A stretch of DNA of 64,000 nt from assembly GCA_947476065.1 (NCBI GenBank), contig CANJPG010000004.1, forward strand, positions 20,671-84,670. The letters run 5' to 3'. Both the position numbers and the translations under genes were made by a program. Below the pieces are notes generated by a model, which saw only the letters and a list, made by a program, of their open reading frames with translations, did not search any database and was not told the origin of the DNA. The DNA is from Fidelibacterota bacterium. Its GTDB lineage: Bacteria; Pseudomonadota; Alphaproteobacteria; Rhodospirillales; Rhodospirillaceae. Shown here piece after piece: positions 51,101 to 59,274 of this stretch (the stretch's first letter is position 1; each line of letters begins with the position of its first letter).

Positions 51101-52108
51101 TTATCGCTTTGACAGGGCGCGGGCGACATCCATCGCCGCGTAGGTGAGGATCGCGGCAGCGCCCGCACGCTTGAAGGCCAGCAACGACTCATGGATGGCA
51201 GCGGCACGGTCGAAGGCGCCATTGGCGGCGGCCCCCAATAGCATGTTGTATTCGCCGCTGACCTGATAGGCCAGCACCGGCACATTGACGTGCTTTTTCA
51301 CTGCGGCCAGGACGTCGAGGTAAGGCATGCCCGGCTTGACCATGAGCAGGTCGGCACCTTCAGCGATATCCATTTCGGCTTCGCGCAAGGCTTCGGCGGT
51401 ATTCGCTGCGTCCATCTGGTAGGTGTGCTTGCCCTTCGGTCCCAGGTTGCTGCGCGAGCCGACGGCGTCGCGGAACGGGCCATAGAAGGCCGAGGCGTAT
51501 TTGACGGCGTAGGACAGGATCATCGTATTGACGAAGCCGCGGGCCTCGAGCGCGCGGCGGATGGCGCCGATACGGCCGTCCATCATGTCGGAAGGCGCGA
51601 CCACGTCGCAACCCGCTTCGGCTAGCACCAAGGCCTGCTTCACCAGCACTTCGACGGTGGTGTCATTGACGACGTCGTCGCCGTCATAAAGTCCGTCGTG
51701 GCCGTGCGTAGTATAAGGATCGAGGGCGACGTCGCAGATCAGACCGATATCCGGCACGGCTTTTTTGACCGCGCTGACGGCGCGGCATAGCAGATTCTTT
51801 GGATTGAAAGCCTCGCGGCCGCTGTCGTCCTTGAGCGTGGCGTCCACCACCGGGAAAAGTGCTAGCGCCGGAATGCCCAGGTCATAGGCCTCTTGCGCAA
51901 CTTCCACGGCCTTATCGATGGACAACCGCGCCATGCCCGGCAGGCTTGGCACCACGTCGCGCACGTTGCTGCCCTCGACGACGAACAGCGGCTGCACCAG
52001 GTCGTCCGCGGTCACCACCGTCTCGCGCACCAGACGGCGACGCCAAGACGCGGTGCGCAAACGGCGCATGCGGATCGCAGGAAAGCTGCCGGGATTGGAG
52101 CTGCTCAT
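51101..52108 (-). CDS. hemB: Delta-aminolevulinic acid dehydratase (porphobilinogen synthase)
   Basis: A protein of 335 residues, full length. It condenses two 5-aminolevulinate to porphobilinogen. The Schiff-base Lys is in ADLLMVKPGMPYLD; the second Lys region is YAVKYASAFYGPFRDA; RMRRLRTASWRRRLVRE is the usual N-terminal arm. The metal segment CDVALDPYTTHGHDG has Asp where zinc enzymes have Cys, i.e. the Mg-dependent type of alphaproteobacteria. Unusually placed between hemD and the siroheme gene in a sulfate-assimilation operon, so it probably feeds siroheme. Confidence 0.95.
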   Translation of the reverse strand: MSSSNPGSFPAIRMRRLRTASWRRRLVRETVVTADDLVQPLFVVEGSNVRDVVPSLPGMARLSIDKAVEVAQEAYDLGIPALALFPVVDATLKDDSGREAFNPKNLLCRAVSAVKKAVPDIGLICDVALDPYTTHGHDGLYDGDDVVNDTTVEVLVKQALVLAEAGCDVVAPSDMMDGRIGAIRRALEARGFVNTMILSYAVKYASAFYGPFRDAVGSRSNLGPKGKHTYQMDAANTAEALREAEMDIAEGADLLMVKPGMPYLDVLAAVKKHVNVPVLAYQVSGEYNMLLGAAANGAFDRAAAIHESLLAFKRAGAAAILTYAAMDVARALSKR

Positions 52109-52120
52109 TTGGAACCTCCC

Positions 52121-52828
52121 TTACGCGCTCAAACTTTCGATAACTTCGCCGGTTTTGGCAACCAGCCCACCCAGTGTCGGTTCGTCGGCAACGGCTTGAC
52201 CGTGCCACGGGCCAGCGGTGCCGGCAAATACATTGGCGCTGATGCCGATCGCCGTGATCTTGGCGTTCGCCGGCGTAAGCCCGGCCCTATTCAGGACATC
52301 GACAAAAATATCGGTGCCGCTCCGCGAGAACATCGGCGCCGCGATGGGCATGCCCTGCTGGATCTGCGCGATCAGATGCTGCGGCAGGTCGGGCCGCGCG
52401 ACCATGCGGTAGGCGACCTCGCGCCGGATACGCCCAGGAAAATCCACCGTCAGGTCGGCGCTAATTTCGTCGGCGGAGGGATAAAAAGCCGATTGAAAGT
52501 CGGCCGTGCGCAGGAAGCTCCGCATGTCGTCAACGGTCAAACCGGTTTGGATGACGTCGGCGAAGCCAGCTTCCGCCGCCGCCTCGGCCGTGCCTTGCCC
52601 GACCGCAAAAACCTTTTTGCTCAGCCATACCGGGGTGGGCGCGAAGGTCGCCACCGCGATTTGGCTTGTGAAAATCACCGCGTCGAACTTCCCGGGCGGC
52701 GGCACATCCATCGCCAAGGGCTCGGGCAGGGTCAGCGGACAGTCGTAGATCGCCCACGGCAGATCCCCGAAGGCCATATGAAAGCGGTCTTGATAGAAAG
52801 CCGCTCGGGTATTGAGAATCAGGCCCAT
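52121..52828 (-). CDS. hemD: Uroporphyrinogen-III synthase
   Basis: A protein of 235 residues that closes hydroxymethylbilane to uroporphyrinogen III. The family is poorly conserved, but the layout fits: an N-terminal LILNTRAAFYQDRF, DAVIFTSQIAVATFA, KKVFAVGQGTAEAAAEAGF (the V-G-x-x-T-A motif), a middle FYPSADEISADLTV, and the final AKITAIGISANVFAG and LGGLVAKTGEVIESL. It lies 12 bp before hemB and 20 bp after cysH on the same strand. hemC is not in the window. Confidence 0.85.
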   Translation of the reverse strand: MGLILNTRAAFYQDRFHMAFGDLPWAIYDCPLTLPEPLAMDVPPPGKFDAVIFTSQIAVATFAPTPVWLSKKVFAVGQGTAEAAAEAGFADVIQTGLTVDDMRSFLRTADFQSAFYPSADEISADLTVDFPGRIRREVAYRMVARPDLPQHLIAQIQQGMPIAAPMFSRSGTDIFVDVLNRAGLTPANAKITAIGISANVFAGTAGPWHGQAVADEPTLGGLVAKTGEVIESLSA

Positions 52829-52848
52829 GTCACGCGCCGTCCAGAATT

Positions 52849-53571
52849 TTACGGTTCAGCGCGGGCGGGCGCCTGGCCCATCGGCAGGTGAATGCCGCAC
52901 TCGACTTTGTCGCTGCCGCGCCAGCGTCCGGCGCGGGCATCCTCGCCGGGCTCGACGCGGCTGGTGCAGGGCATGCAGCCGATGCTGAGATAACCGTCGG
53001 CCTCGAGCGGATGATGCGGCAGGTCGTGGTCCGTGAAATAGGCATCGATATCGGCCTTGGTCCAGCGCACGATGGGGTTGATCTTGATGCGGTTATTCTC
53101 GATCTCGAACAGCGGCAGGGCCGCGCGCGTCGCCGCCTGGAAGGCCTTGCGGCCCGTGAACCAGGCATCGTAAGGCGCCAGCGCCCGGTTAAGCGGCTCG
53201 ACCTTGCGTAGTGCGCAGCAAGCATCGGGGTTCTGCGTCCAGAGGATGCCGCGCGCATCGCGCGCCGCCAGCGCCGCCGTATCGGGCTGCACCGAGGTAA
53301 CGGCCGTCAGGCCGAAAAGATCGATCAACTGATCGCGGTATTTCTTGGTTTCGCCGAACAACTTGCCGGTATCGAGAAACACCACCGGCGTATTGCGGTC
53401 GATCTGCGCAATCAGATGCAAAAGGGCCGCTGACTCTGTGCCGAAGGAAGACACCAACGCCACCTTACCGGGGAACTCCTCGCCAATACTGCCGCGCAGA
53501 ATCTCAAGGGGCGCGGCATTCTCAAAGCGCTTGTTCAGCAGTTCAATACGGCGGGCGAGCGCGCTGCTCAT
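52849..53571 (-). CDS. cysH: Adenylylsulfate/phosphoadenylylsulfate reductase
   Basis: A protein of 240 residues from ATG 53571; the frame extends to 53727 but the extra 52 residues overlap DUF934 coding and are Arg-rich. PP-loop region VALVSSFGTESAALLHL; substrate Arg region CCALRKVEPLNRAL; C-terminal KVECGIHL with the catalytic Cys. The CC...CMPC pattern (ACCALRKV and GCMPCTS) is that of the [4Fe-4S] APS reductases, so adenylylsulfate is the expected substrate, reduced to sulfite. Its start overlaps the DUF934 stop by 4 bp. Confidence 0.94.
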   Translation of the reverse strand: MSSALARRIELLNKRFENAAPLEILRGSIGEEFPGKVALVSSFGTESAALLHLIAQIDRNTPVVFLDTGKLFGETKKYRDQLIDLFGLTAVTSVQPDTAALAARDARGILWTQNPDACCALRKVEPLNRALAPYDAWFTGRKAFQAATRAALPLFEIENNRIKINPIVRWTKADIDAYFTDHDLPHHPLEADGYLSIGCMPCTSRVEPGEDARAGRWRGSDKVECGIHLPMGQAPARAEP

Positions 53572-54080
53572 GATGTCCCCCCGTTGGGGTTTGCGCCCTG
53601 GCGCAGCTCGGCGACCGTGGTGGCGCGGTCGGAAGCGCGCTGGTACCAAGCCGTATAGGCCGCGACAGAGCGCTTCAGGGAGTCGATCGGAAAGTTGTCC
53701 TTCACTTCGAAGGATGTGAATCCGCACCGCAGCAGAAACAGAATTTGGTCGGGAATGAAGTCGCCCACGGCGCGCATATCGGCGCCGTAGCTATAGCGCT
53801 CGCGCAACAGGCGGCCGATGGAGAACGCGCGCCCGTCACGCATCGTCGCCATACGCACGACAATAACGCTCAAGCGCGGCAGGAACGGCTCGAGTTCGTC
53901 GAGATTGACGTCGCCCGGGATTTCCACACCGACCGCGCCGGCGGTCGAGAACAGGCTGTTATGCTCGTTCTTGAGGCGCGCAAAGGACACGATGACGGAT
54001 GCGCCCTTGGAGACGGCTTCCTCATCAGCCAGCCGCGTCCAGGCGTCGGCGATGGGGCCGTTACGATCAACGACGGCCAT
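53568..54080 (-). CDS. DUF934 family protein of the sulfite reductase operon
   Basis: A protein of 170 residues from ATG 54080 with GGAGAG upstream. DUF934 proteins are almost always encoded beside cysI/cysH in proteobacteria; function is not established. Family blocks seen: VIVSFARLKNEH, GVEIPGDVNLDELEPFLPRLSVIVVRMATMRDGRAFSIGRLLRERYSYGADMRAVGDFIPDQILFLLRCGFTSFEV, and the C-terminal AYTAWYQRA. Overlaps cysI by 14 bp and cysH by 4 bp, so the three are translationally linked. Confidence 0.92.
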   Translation of the reverse strand: MAVVDRNGPIADAWTRLADEEAVSKGASVIVSFARLKNEHNSLFSTAGAVGVEIPGDVNLDELEPFLPRLSVIVVRMATMRDGRAFSIGRLLRERYSYGADMRAVGDFIPDQILFLLRCGFTSFEVKDNFPIDSLKRSVAAYTAWYQRASDRATTVAELRQGANPNGGTS

Positions 54081-55725
54081 AGAGACTCTCCTTAAAGGGC
54101 GCAGGACCAACACGGCGATAGGCTTCGAGGAACGTCTCGCTCGGCTTCTCGCGCAGATCGAGATAGGTGTTCACCAACTTATCGACTGCACCGACGATAT
54201 CTTCCGAGGTGAAGCCCGGACCCAGCAACTGGCCGATACTGGCGGTTTCATCGCCCGCCCCGCCCAAGGTGAGCTGGTATAACTCCACGCCCGCCTTATC
54301 GACGCCGAGAATGCCTATGTGGCCGGCATGATGATGCCCGCAGGCATTGATGCAGCCGGAGATCTTGATCTGCAGTGGTCCGATATTGTGCTGGCGGTCG
54401 AGGTCGGCAAATTTCTGACTGAGCCGCTGCGCAATCGGGATCGACCGCGCGTTGGCCAATGAGCAATAGTCCAGCCCCGGGCAGGCAATGATATCGGTGA
54501 TCAGACCGACATTGCCTTCGGCGAAACCGATCTCGCCCAGGCGCTGCCAGACGGCAAACAAATCGGCCTGCTTGACGTTGGGCAGGACCAGGTTCTGCAC
54601 GTGCGTCACGCGGACTTCACCCAAGCTGTAGGTGTCGGCCATGTCGGCGATGGCGTGCATCTGCGCGCTCGACGCATCGCCTGGAATGCCGCCGATGGGC
54701 TTCAAGGAAATCGTCACGGCGCCGTAGCCCGGCACCTTGTGGGGATGCACATTCGTCTGCACCCAGCGGGCGAAGGCCGAGTACTTGGCCTTGGCGGCGG
54801 TGAATGCGGCTACCGGCTCGAGAATTTTGTCGTAGGCCGGCGGCGCGAAGAACGCTGCAATGCGTGCCACTTCGCCGGCGGGCACATCCACGCCAGCCGC
54901 GCGCGTCATCGGCCACATTTCTTCGACTTGGCGGGCGTATTCCGCCGGACCCAAGTCGCGCACCAGGATCTTGATCCGCGCCTTGTAGATGTTGTCACGC
55001 CGGCCGTGCAGATTGTACACGCGCAGGCAGGCTTCCAGATATGACAGCAGATCAGCGCGGGCGACGAAGGGCTTGATCAGTGGGGCTACAACCGGCGTGC
55101 GGCCCATGCCGCCACCGACATAGATCGCATAGCCGGTTTCACCCGCGTCGTTCTTCACGATGTGAATGCCGATGTCGTGATACTGGATGGCGGCGCGGTC
55201 TTTGGGCGCGCCGGTCACTGCGATCTTGAACTTGCGCGGCAGGAACGAGAATTCCGGGTGGAAGGTCGACCACTGGCGGATGACTTCGGAAATGATGCGT
55301 GGATCTTCGATCTCGTCACCCGCGACACCTGCAAACTGATCCGCCGTGACGTTGCGGATGCAATTGCCCGAGGTCTGGTTGGCATGCATCTCGACGCTCG
55401 CCAGCTCGGCCAACAGGTCAGGCACCTGGTCCAGCTTGATCCAGTTGTACTGGATGTTCTGGCGGGTGGTGAAATGGGCATAGTCGCGGTCATACTTCTT
55501 GGCGATGTCCGCCAACTTATGCAGCTGCTTGGACGATAGCGTGCCGTAGGGGATCGCCACGCGCAGCATGTAAGCGTGCAGTTGCAGGTACAGCCCATTC
55601 ATCAGGCGCAAGGGGCGGAACTGCTCTTCCGACAGCTCACCGGTCAGACGGCGCGAAACCTGCTGGCTGAACTCGGCGACCCGTTCCTTGGTGATGGCAT
55701 GGTCGAATTGGTCATAAATATACAC
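54067..55725 (-). CDS. cysI: Sulfite reductase hemoprotein (nitrite/sulfite reductase family)
   Basis: A protein of 552 residues, full length, starting at GTG 55725 with AGAGG upstream. It reduces sulfite to sulfide in six electrons. The [4Fe-4S]-siroheme Cys ligands are in ACPGLDYC and ISGCINACGHH; siroheme-binding Arg/Lys regions include FTTRQNIQYNW, SGNCIRNVTAD and YVGGGMGRTPVVAPL. The gene next upstream (DUF2849) and the flavoprotein-less context suggest a ferredoxin- or other-electron-donor type, because no cysJ is visible in the window. Confidence 0.95.
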   Translation of the reverse strand: MYIYDQFDHAITKERVAEFSQQVSRRLTGELSEEQFRPLRLMNGLYLQLHAYMLRVAIPYGTLSSKQLHKLADIAKKYDRDYAHFTTRQNIQYNWIKLDQVPDLLAELASVEMHANQTSGNCIRNVTADQFAGVAGDEIEDPRIISEVIRQWSTFHPEFSFLPRKFKIAVTGAPKDRAAIQYHDIGIHIVKNDAGETGYAIYVGGGMGRTPVVAPLIKPFVARADLLSYLEACLRVYNLHGRRDNIYKARIKILVRDLGPAEYARQVEEMWPMTRAAGVDVPAGEVARIAAFFAPPAYDKILEPVAAFTAAKAKYSAFARWVQTNVHPHKVPGYGAVTISLKPIGGIPGDASSAQMHAIADMADTYSLGEVRVTHVQNLVLPNVKQADLFAVWQRLGEIGFAEGNVGLITDIIACPGLDYCSLANARSIPIAQRLSQKFADLDRQHNIGPLQIKISGCINACGHHHAGHIGILGVDKAGVELYQLTLGGAGDETASIGQLLGPGFTSEDIVGAVDKLVNTYLDLREKPSETFLEAYRRVGPAPFKESLYGRR

Positions 55726-55732
55726 GGCGGCA

Positions 55733-56050
55733 TTACCTCTGCGGCGGCGCGACGGACTTGTTGAGATCGACCCTGACGGTCGGACCCGTCGCCCGGATCA
55801 CTTCGCGGATATGGGATGGTTTTGCGCCGGCGCCAGGATTGACATCGATGACGGCGACGTCAATCACCGTGTTCGCGGCATAGGCGGCGGCGCCGATTTT
55901 AGCCAGCGCATCGGCGTCTTCCGCCGTGGTCGCGATCCTGGCTTCGCTGACGTAGGGCGACCATTCACCGGCGGCGGTGTAATAGACTGTCTCGCCGTTG
56001 CGCAGGCGATTGGCGGTCAGAATTTTATTTTGCGGCTTGGCTTGCGCCAT
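55733..56050 (-). CDS. DUF2849 family protein
   Basis: A protein of 105 residues from ATG 56050 (AAGGAAAG upstream; GTG 56053 is possible). DUF2849 proteins are short alphaproteobacterial proteins typically encoded beside cysI and cobA; role unknown. Typical sequence: ILTANRLRNGETVYYTAAGEWSPYVSEARIA, then an alanine-rich helix and YVIDVAVIDVN-like strand. Lies 7 bp before cysI and 12 bp after cobA. Confidence 0.9.
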   Translation of the reverse strand: MAQAKPQNKILTANRLRNGETVYYTAAGEWSPYVSEARIATTAEDADALAKIGAAAYAANTVIDVAVIDVNPGAGAKPSHIREVIRATGPTVRVDLNKSVAPPQR

Positions 56051-56062
56051 CACACTTTCCTT

Positions 56063-56869
56063 CTAGAGAGCGGCCGCGGCAGCCGCTTGGCCGGCCACGG
56101 GTTCATAGGTTCTCACCACATCACCGACAATAAACAGCGCCGGGCTGCGCACATTCTGCAGCGCGACCGCTTCAGGCAGCGTGCCGACGGTAGTAATGAT
56201 GACACGCTCGTCGGGGCGCGTAGCGTTCTCGACAATCGCGATCGGCAGCGTGGCTTCGACGCCATCGGCCTGCAGCGCTTGTGAAAGTGCCTCGGCCCGC
56301 GCAATGCCCATGTACACCACCAGCGTACGGCCCGCGCCCGCGAGCCCTTGCACATCGGCCAGTTCGCCGTCGCGGCGCGCGGCGGTCACGAAGGACACTT
56401 GGGCAGCGTAGTCACGATGGGTCAGGGATATGCGCGTCGAGGCAGCGGCACCACTCGCCGACGTGATACCGGGTACAACGTCAACGTCAATGCCGGCTTC
56501 GCGCAGCGCGGTGATCTCCTCGGCGCCGCGACCGAAGACCATCGGGTCGCCGCCTTTGAGGCGCACGACGCGCAAGCCCGCGCCCGCCGCCAGAATGAGC
56601 TGCTGGACGATATCGCCCTGGGAGACCGCCACCGACTTGCACGGTTTGCCGACGTAGATGCAGCGCGTATGCGCGCCAACCAAATCCATGATCTCCGGCG
56701 ATACCAGCTCGTCGAAGAACACGACATCGGCGCCCTGGAGCGCGTCGAAGCCTTTGCGCGTCAAAAGACCGGGGTCGCCAGGGCCAGCGCCCACCAGCGT
56801 CACCTTGCGGCTACCATTGTCTTTGACACCGCCAACAGCGGTGCCAAAAAGAAGATCCAAACTGCCCAC
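56063..56869 (-). CDS. cobA: Uroporphyrinogen-III C-methyltransferase (SUMT)
   Basis: A protein of 268 residues, start GTG 56869. Adds two methyl groups from SAM to uroporphyrinogen III, giving precorrin-2. SAM-binding VTLVGAGPGDPGLLTRKG at the N-terminus, then VVFFDELV, VGKPCKSVAVSQGDIVQQL, VVRLKGGDPMVFGRGAEEI and DVVPGITSASGAAASTRISLTHRDYA are the SUMT signatures. It begins the minus-strand cys/siroheme operon. Confidence 0.95.
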   Translation of the reverse strand: MGSLDLLFGTAVGGVKDNGSRKVTLVGAGPGDPGLLTRKGFDALQGADVVFFDELVSPEIMDLVGAHTRCIYVGKPCKSVAVSQGDIVQQLILAAGAGLRVVRLKGGDPMVFGRGAEEITALREAGIDVDVVPGITSASGAAASTRISLTHRDYAAQVSFVTAARRDGELADVQGLAGAGRTLVVYMGIARAEALSQALQADGVEATLPIAIVENATRPDERVIITTVGTLPEAVALQNVRSPALFIVGDVVRTYEPVAGQAAAAAAL

Positions 56870-57158
56870 GGTCTGTCCTTATTTATGCGATATGCGTTGG
56901 GGTCGCCTGTCCCCTGATATGGGACTTCGGAGACCCTCTCGCGAGCGGGGCACAGATAGGCCGAATAGACCCGGAATGAAACAAATTTTCTCCCATTCCC
57001 CAAAGTCCGGCGGAATTCTGAATAACGTTCCCCTACGGTTTGGGCATGGAACGGAAGAAACTTCTATACTTTGGGGCAACAGGCCTGCGGGTACCGTCGG
57101 GCGGCCGAAAAGTGGGATTTTGCCGCCGTTCACCAAGGGGTTGAGGTAGCATCGCGCC
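56870..57158. other. Intergenic region, 289 bp, divergent control region
   Basis: This must carry the promoters of the cobA-cysI operon (minus) and the amino-acid-binding protein (plus). CTCTCGCGAG at 56936-56945 is a 10-bp palindrome, and several short inverted stretches around GGAAT/GTTCC lie at 56970-57060, but no recognised sulfur-control site or riboswitch fold can be asserted by eye. Confidence 0.4.
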
Positions 57159-58184
57159 ATGAAAAAGCTTCTCTGTCGCTCGGTGGTCCTCAGCGTTGCC
57201 GCCGCCCTCCTCGCCTTAGCCCCCGCCGCCCAGGCCGGTCAGCGCCTCGATGCCGTGCGGGCCAAGGGTTTCCTGACCTGCGGCATCCTGCCAGTGGTCG
57301 CCGGCTTTGCGTCGATTAGCCCTAAGGACGGTGCCCGCGGCATGGACGTGGACGTTTGCCGCGCCGTGGCCGCCGCCATCTTCGCCAACCCGGCCAAGGT
57401 AAAATATGTCGAGGCGCGCAACGTCGCCCAGCTGCAGCGCTCGGACGATATCGACATCGTCGCCCGCCGCATCACCTGGTCCCTGACCCGCGCCACCGGC
57501 AATGGGCTGATGTTCGGGCCGATCACATTTTACGACGGCCAGGGCTTCATGGTGCCCAAGAAAAGCGGCATCACCAGCGCCAAGCAGTTGGACGGAAAAC
57601 CGGTGTGCGTACAGGCCGTCGAGGCGCATGCCACCAGCGTCGAGACGTATTTCAAGGCCAGCGGCCTGAAGCTGACAGCGGTGCGCATTGATGACGATGT
57701 CGCCGCCGAACACGCCCTGATCGAGGGCACCTGCGCAGCCTTTTCCGCCGACATTTCTTGGCTGGGGGCAGCCCGCGCCGGCATGGCTGGCGGTGCCGGC
57801 GCCTACGACATTCTGCCCGAGCTTATTTCCAAAGAACCCCTGGCGCCCTTGGTGCGCCAGGGCGACGATCAGTTCTTCGAGATCGTGCGCTGGAGCATCT
57901 TCGCGCAGATCACCGCCGAAGAATATGGCATCACCTCGCAAAACATCGATGCCATGGGGGAACGCGACGACCTGGAAGCCCGCCAGTTCCTCGGCCGCGT
58001 GCCTGGCAACGGCGCGGCCCTCGGGCTGCCCGAGCATTGGGCCTACGACGTCATCAAGACCGTGGGCAATTATGGCGAAATGTTCGAGCGTAATGTCGGC
58101 AGCAAGAGCCCGATCAAGCTCGAGCGCGGCCTCAACAAGCTGTGGACCGAGGGCGGACTGATGTACGCCCCGCGTCTGCGCTAG
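57159..58184 (+). CDS. Amino-acid ABC transporter substrate-binding protein (AapJ-like)
   Basis: A periplasmic protein of 341 residues with signal peptide MKKLLCRSVVLSVAAALLALAPAAQA. VRAKGFLTCGILPVVAGFASI and MDVDVCRAVAAAIFANPAKVKYVEA are the AapJ/general L-amino-acid type start, followed by FYDGQGFMVPKKSGI, VCVQAVEAHATS and the C-terminal LNKLWTEGGLMYAPRLR. No permease or ATPase genes follow, so it is an orphan receptor here. It lies between cobA and cysD, suggesting a link to sulfur-containing amino acids, but the ligand is not known. Confidence 0.93.
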   Translation: MKKLLCRSVVLSVAAALLALAPAAQAGQRLDAVRAKGFLTCGILPVVAGFASISPKDGARGMDVDVCRAVAAAIFANPAKVKYVEARNVAQLQRSDDIDIVARRITWSLTRATGNGLMFGPITFYDGQGFMVPKKSGITSAKQLDGKPVCVQAVEAHATSVETYFKASGLKLTAVRIDDDVAAEHALIEGTCAAFSADISWLGAARAGMAGGAGAYDILPELISKEPLAPLVRQGDDQFFEIVRWSIFAQITAEEYGITSQNIDAMGERDDLEARQFLGRVPGNGAALGLPEHWAYDVIKTVGNYGEMFERNVGSKSPIKLERGLNKLWTEGGLMYAPRLR

Positions 58185-58368
58185 CCCCCACCGGGCAGCT
58201 TTGGGGATTATTCTTCTCCTGGAGCGCCCAAATAGCAAAGGATGGTGCCGTTTCGGCCCACCGAGCCAGGAATTCCCGCGCAATACCCGGGGCGGCTGAA
58301 GTCGTTTTCACGTAGAAGGGCCTCCCCTCGCCCCTCCCGGGCGGTTGCGTAGCTATTTTTAAGTGAAG

Positions 58369-59274
58369 ATGATGGCAGGCCTGACCAATCTCCAGCGTCT
58401 TGAAGCGGAGAGCATTCACATCATGCGGGAGGTTATCGCCGAGTGCGATAACCCGGTGATGCTCTATTCGATCGGCAAGGACAGCGCCGTCATGCTGCAC
58501 CTGGCCGCCAAGGCGTTCTATCCGTCGAAGCCGCCTTTCCCGCTGCTGCACGTGGATACGACGTGGAAGTTCAAAGCCATGTACGAGATGCGCGAGCGCA
58601 TGGCCAAGGAACTGGGCTTTGAACTTCTGGTGCATAAGAATCCCGAAGCACTGGCCCAGAACATCAATCCATTCGACCACGGCTCGGCCCTGCACACCGA
58701 CATGTGGAAGACCGAAGGCCTCAAGCAGGCCCTCGACAAATACCAGTTTGACGCCGCTTTTGGCGGCGCGCGCCGCGACGAGGAAAAGTCGCGCGCCAAG
58801 GAACGCATCTTCTCGTTCCGCTCGGCGCAGCACCGCTGGGACCCGAAGCAGCAGCGTCCCGAATTGTGGCACCTCTACAACGCCAAGAAGCACAAGGGTG
58901 AAAGCATCCGCGTGTTTCCAATCTCTAATTGGACCGAGCTTGATATCTGGCAGTACATCTACCTGGAGAAAATTCCGATTGTGCCCCTGTACTATTCGGC
59001 CGTGCGCCCGGTGGTGGAACGCGGCGGCACATTGATCATGGTCGATGATGACCGCATGCCCTTGCTACCCGGCGAAAAGCCCATGATGAAGAGCGTGCGT
59101 TTCCGTACGCTCGGCTGCTATCCATTGACCGGCGCGGTTGAGAGCACGGCCGCCACGTTGCCCGATATCATTCAGGAAATGCTGCTGACCAAAAGCTCGG
59201 AACGTCAGGGCCGCGTCATCGACCACGACCAGGCGGCGTCCATGGAGAAGAAAAAACAAGAGGGATACTTCTAG
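58369..59274 (+). CDS. cysD: Sulfate adenylyltransferase subunit 2
   Basis: A protein of 301 residues from ATG 58369 (GTG 58363 adds two residues). With CysN it makes adenylylsulfate from ATP and sulfate. PP-loop motif [58 protein letters not shown] and [22 protein letters not shown] match CysD throughout. Its stop overlaps the GTG start of cysNC by one base. Confidence 0.95.
   Translation: MMAGLTNLQRLEAESIHIMREVIAECDNPVMLYSIGKDSAVMLHLAAKAFYPSKPPFPLLHVDTTWKFKAMYEMRERMAKELGFELLVHKNPEALAQNINPFDHGSALHTDMWKTEGLKQALDKYQFDAAFGGARRDEEKSRAKERIFSFRSAQHRWDPKQQRPELWHLYNAKKHKGESIRVFPISNWTELDIWQYIYLEKIPIVPLYYSAVRPVVERGGTLIMVDDDRMPLLPGEKPMMKSVRFRTLGCYPLTGAVESTAATLPDIIQEMLLTKSSERQGRVIDHDQAASMEKKKQEGYF

Noticed and set aside
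56870..57158. Sulfur-responsive riboswitch upstream of cobA
   Set aside because: Only short palindromes are visible; no pseudoknot or conserved SAM-II/SAM-V core could be recognised by eye.
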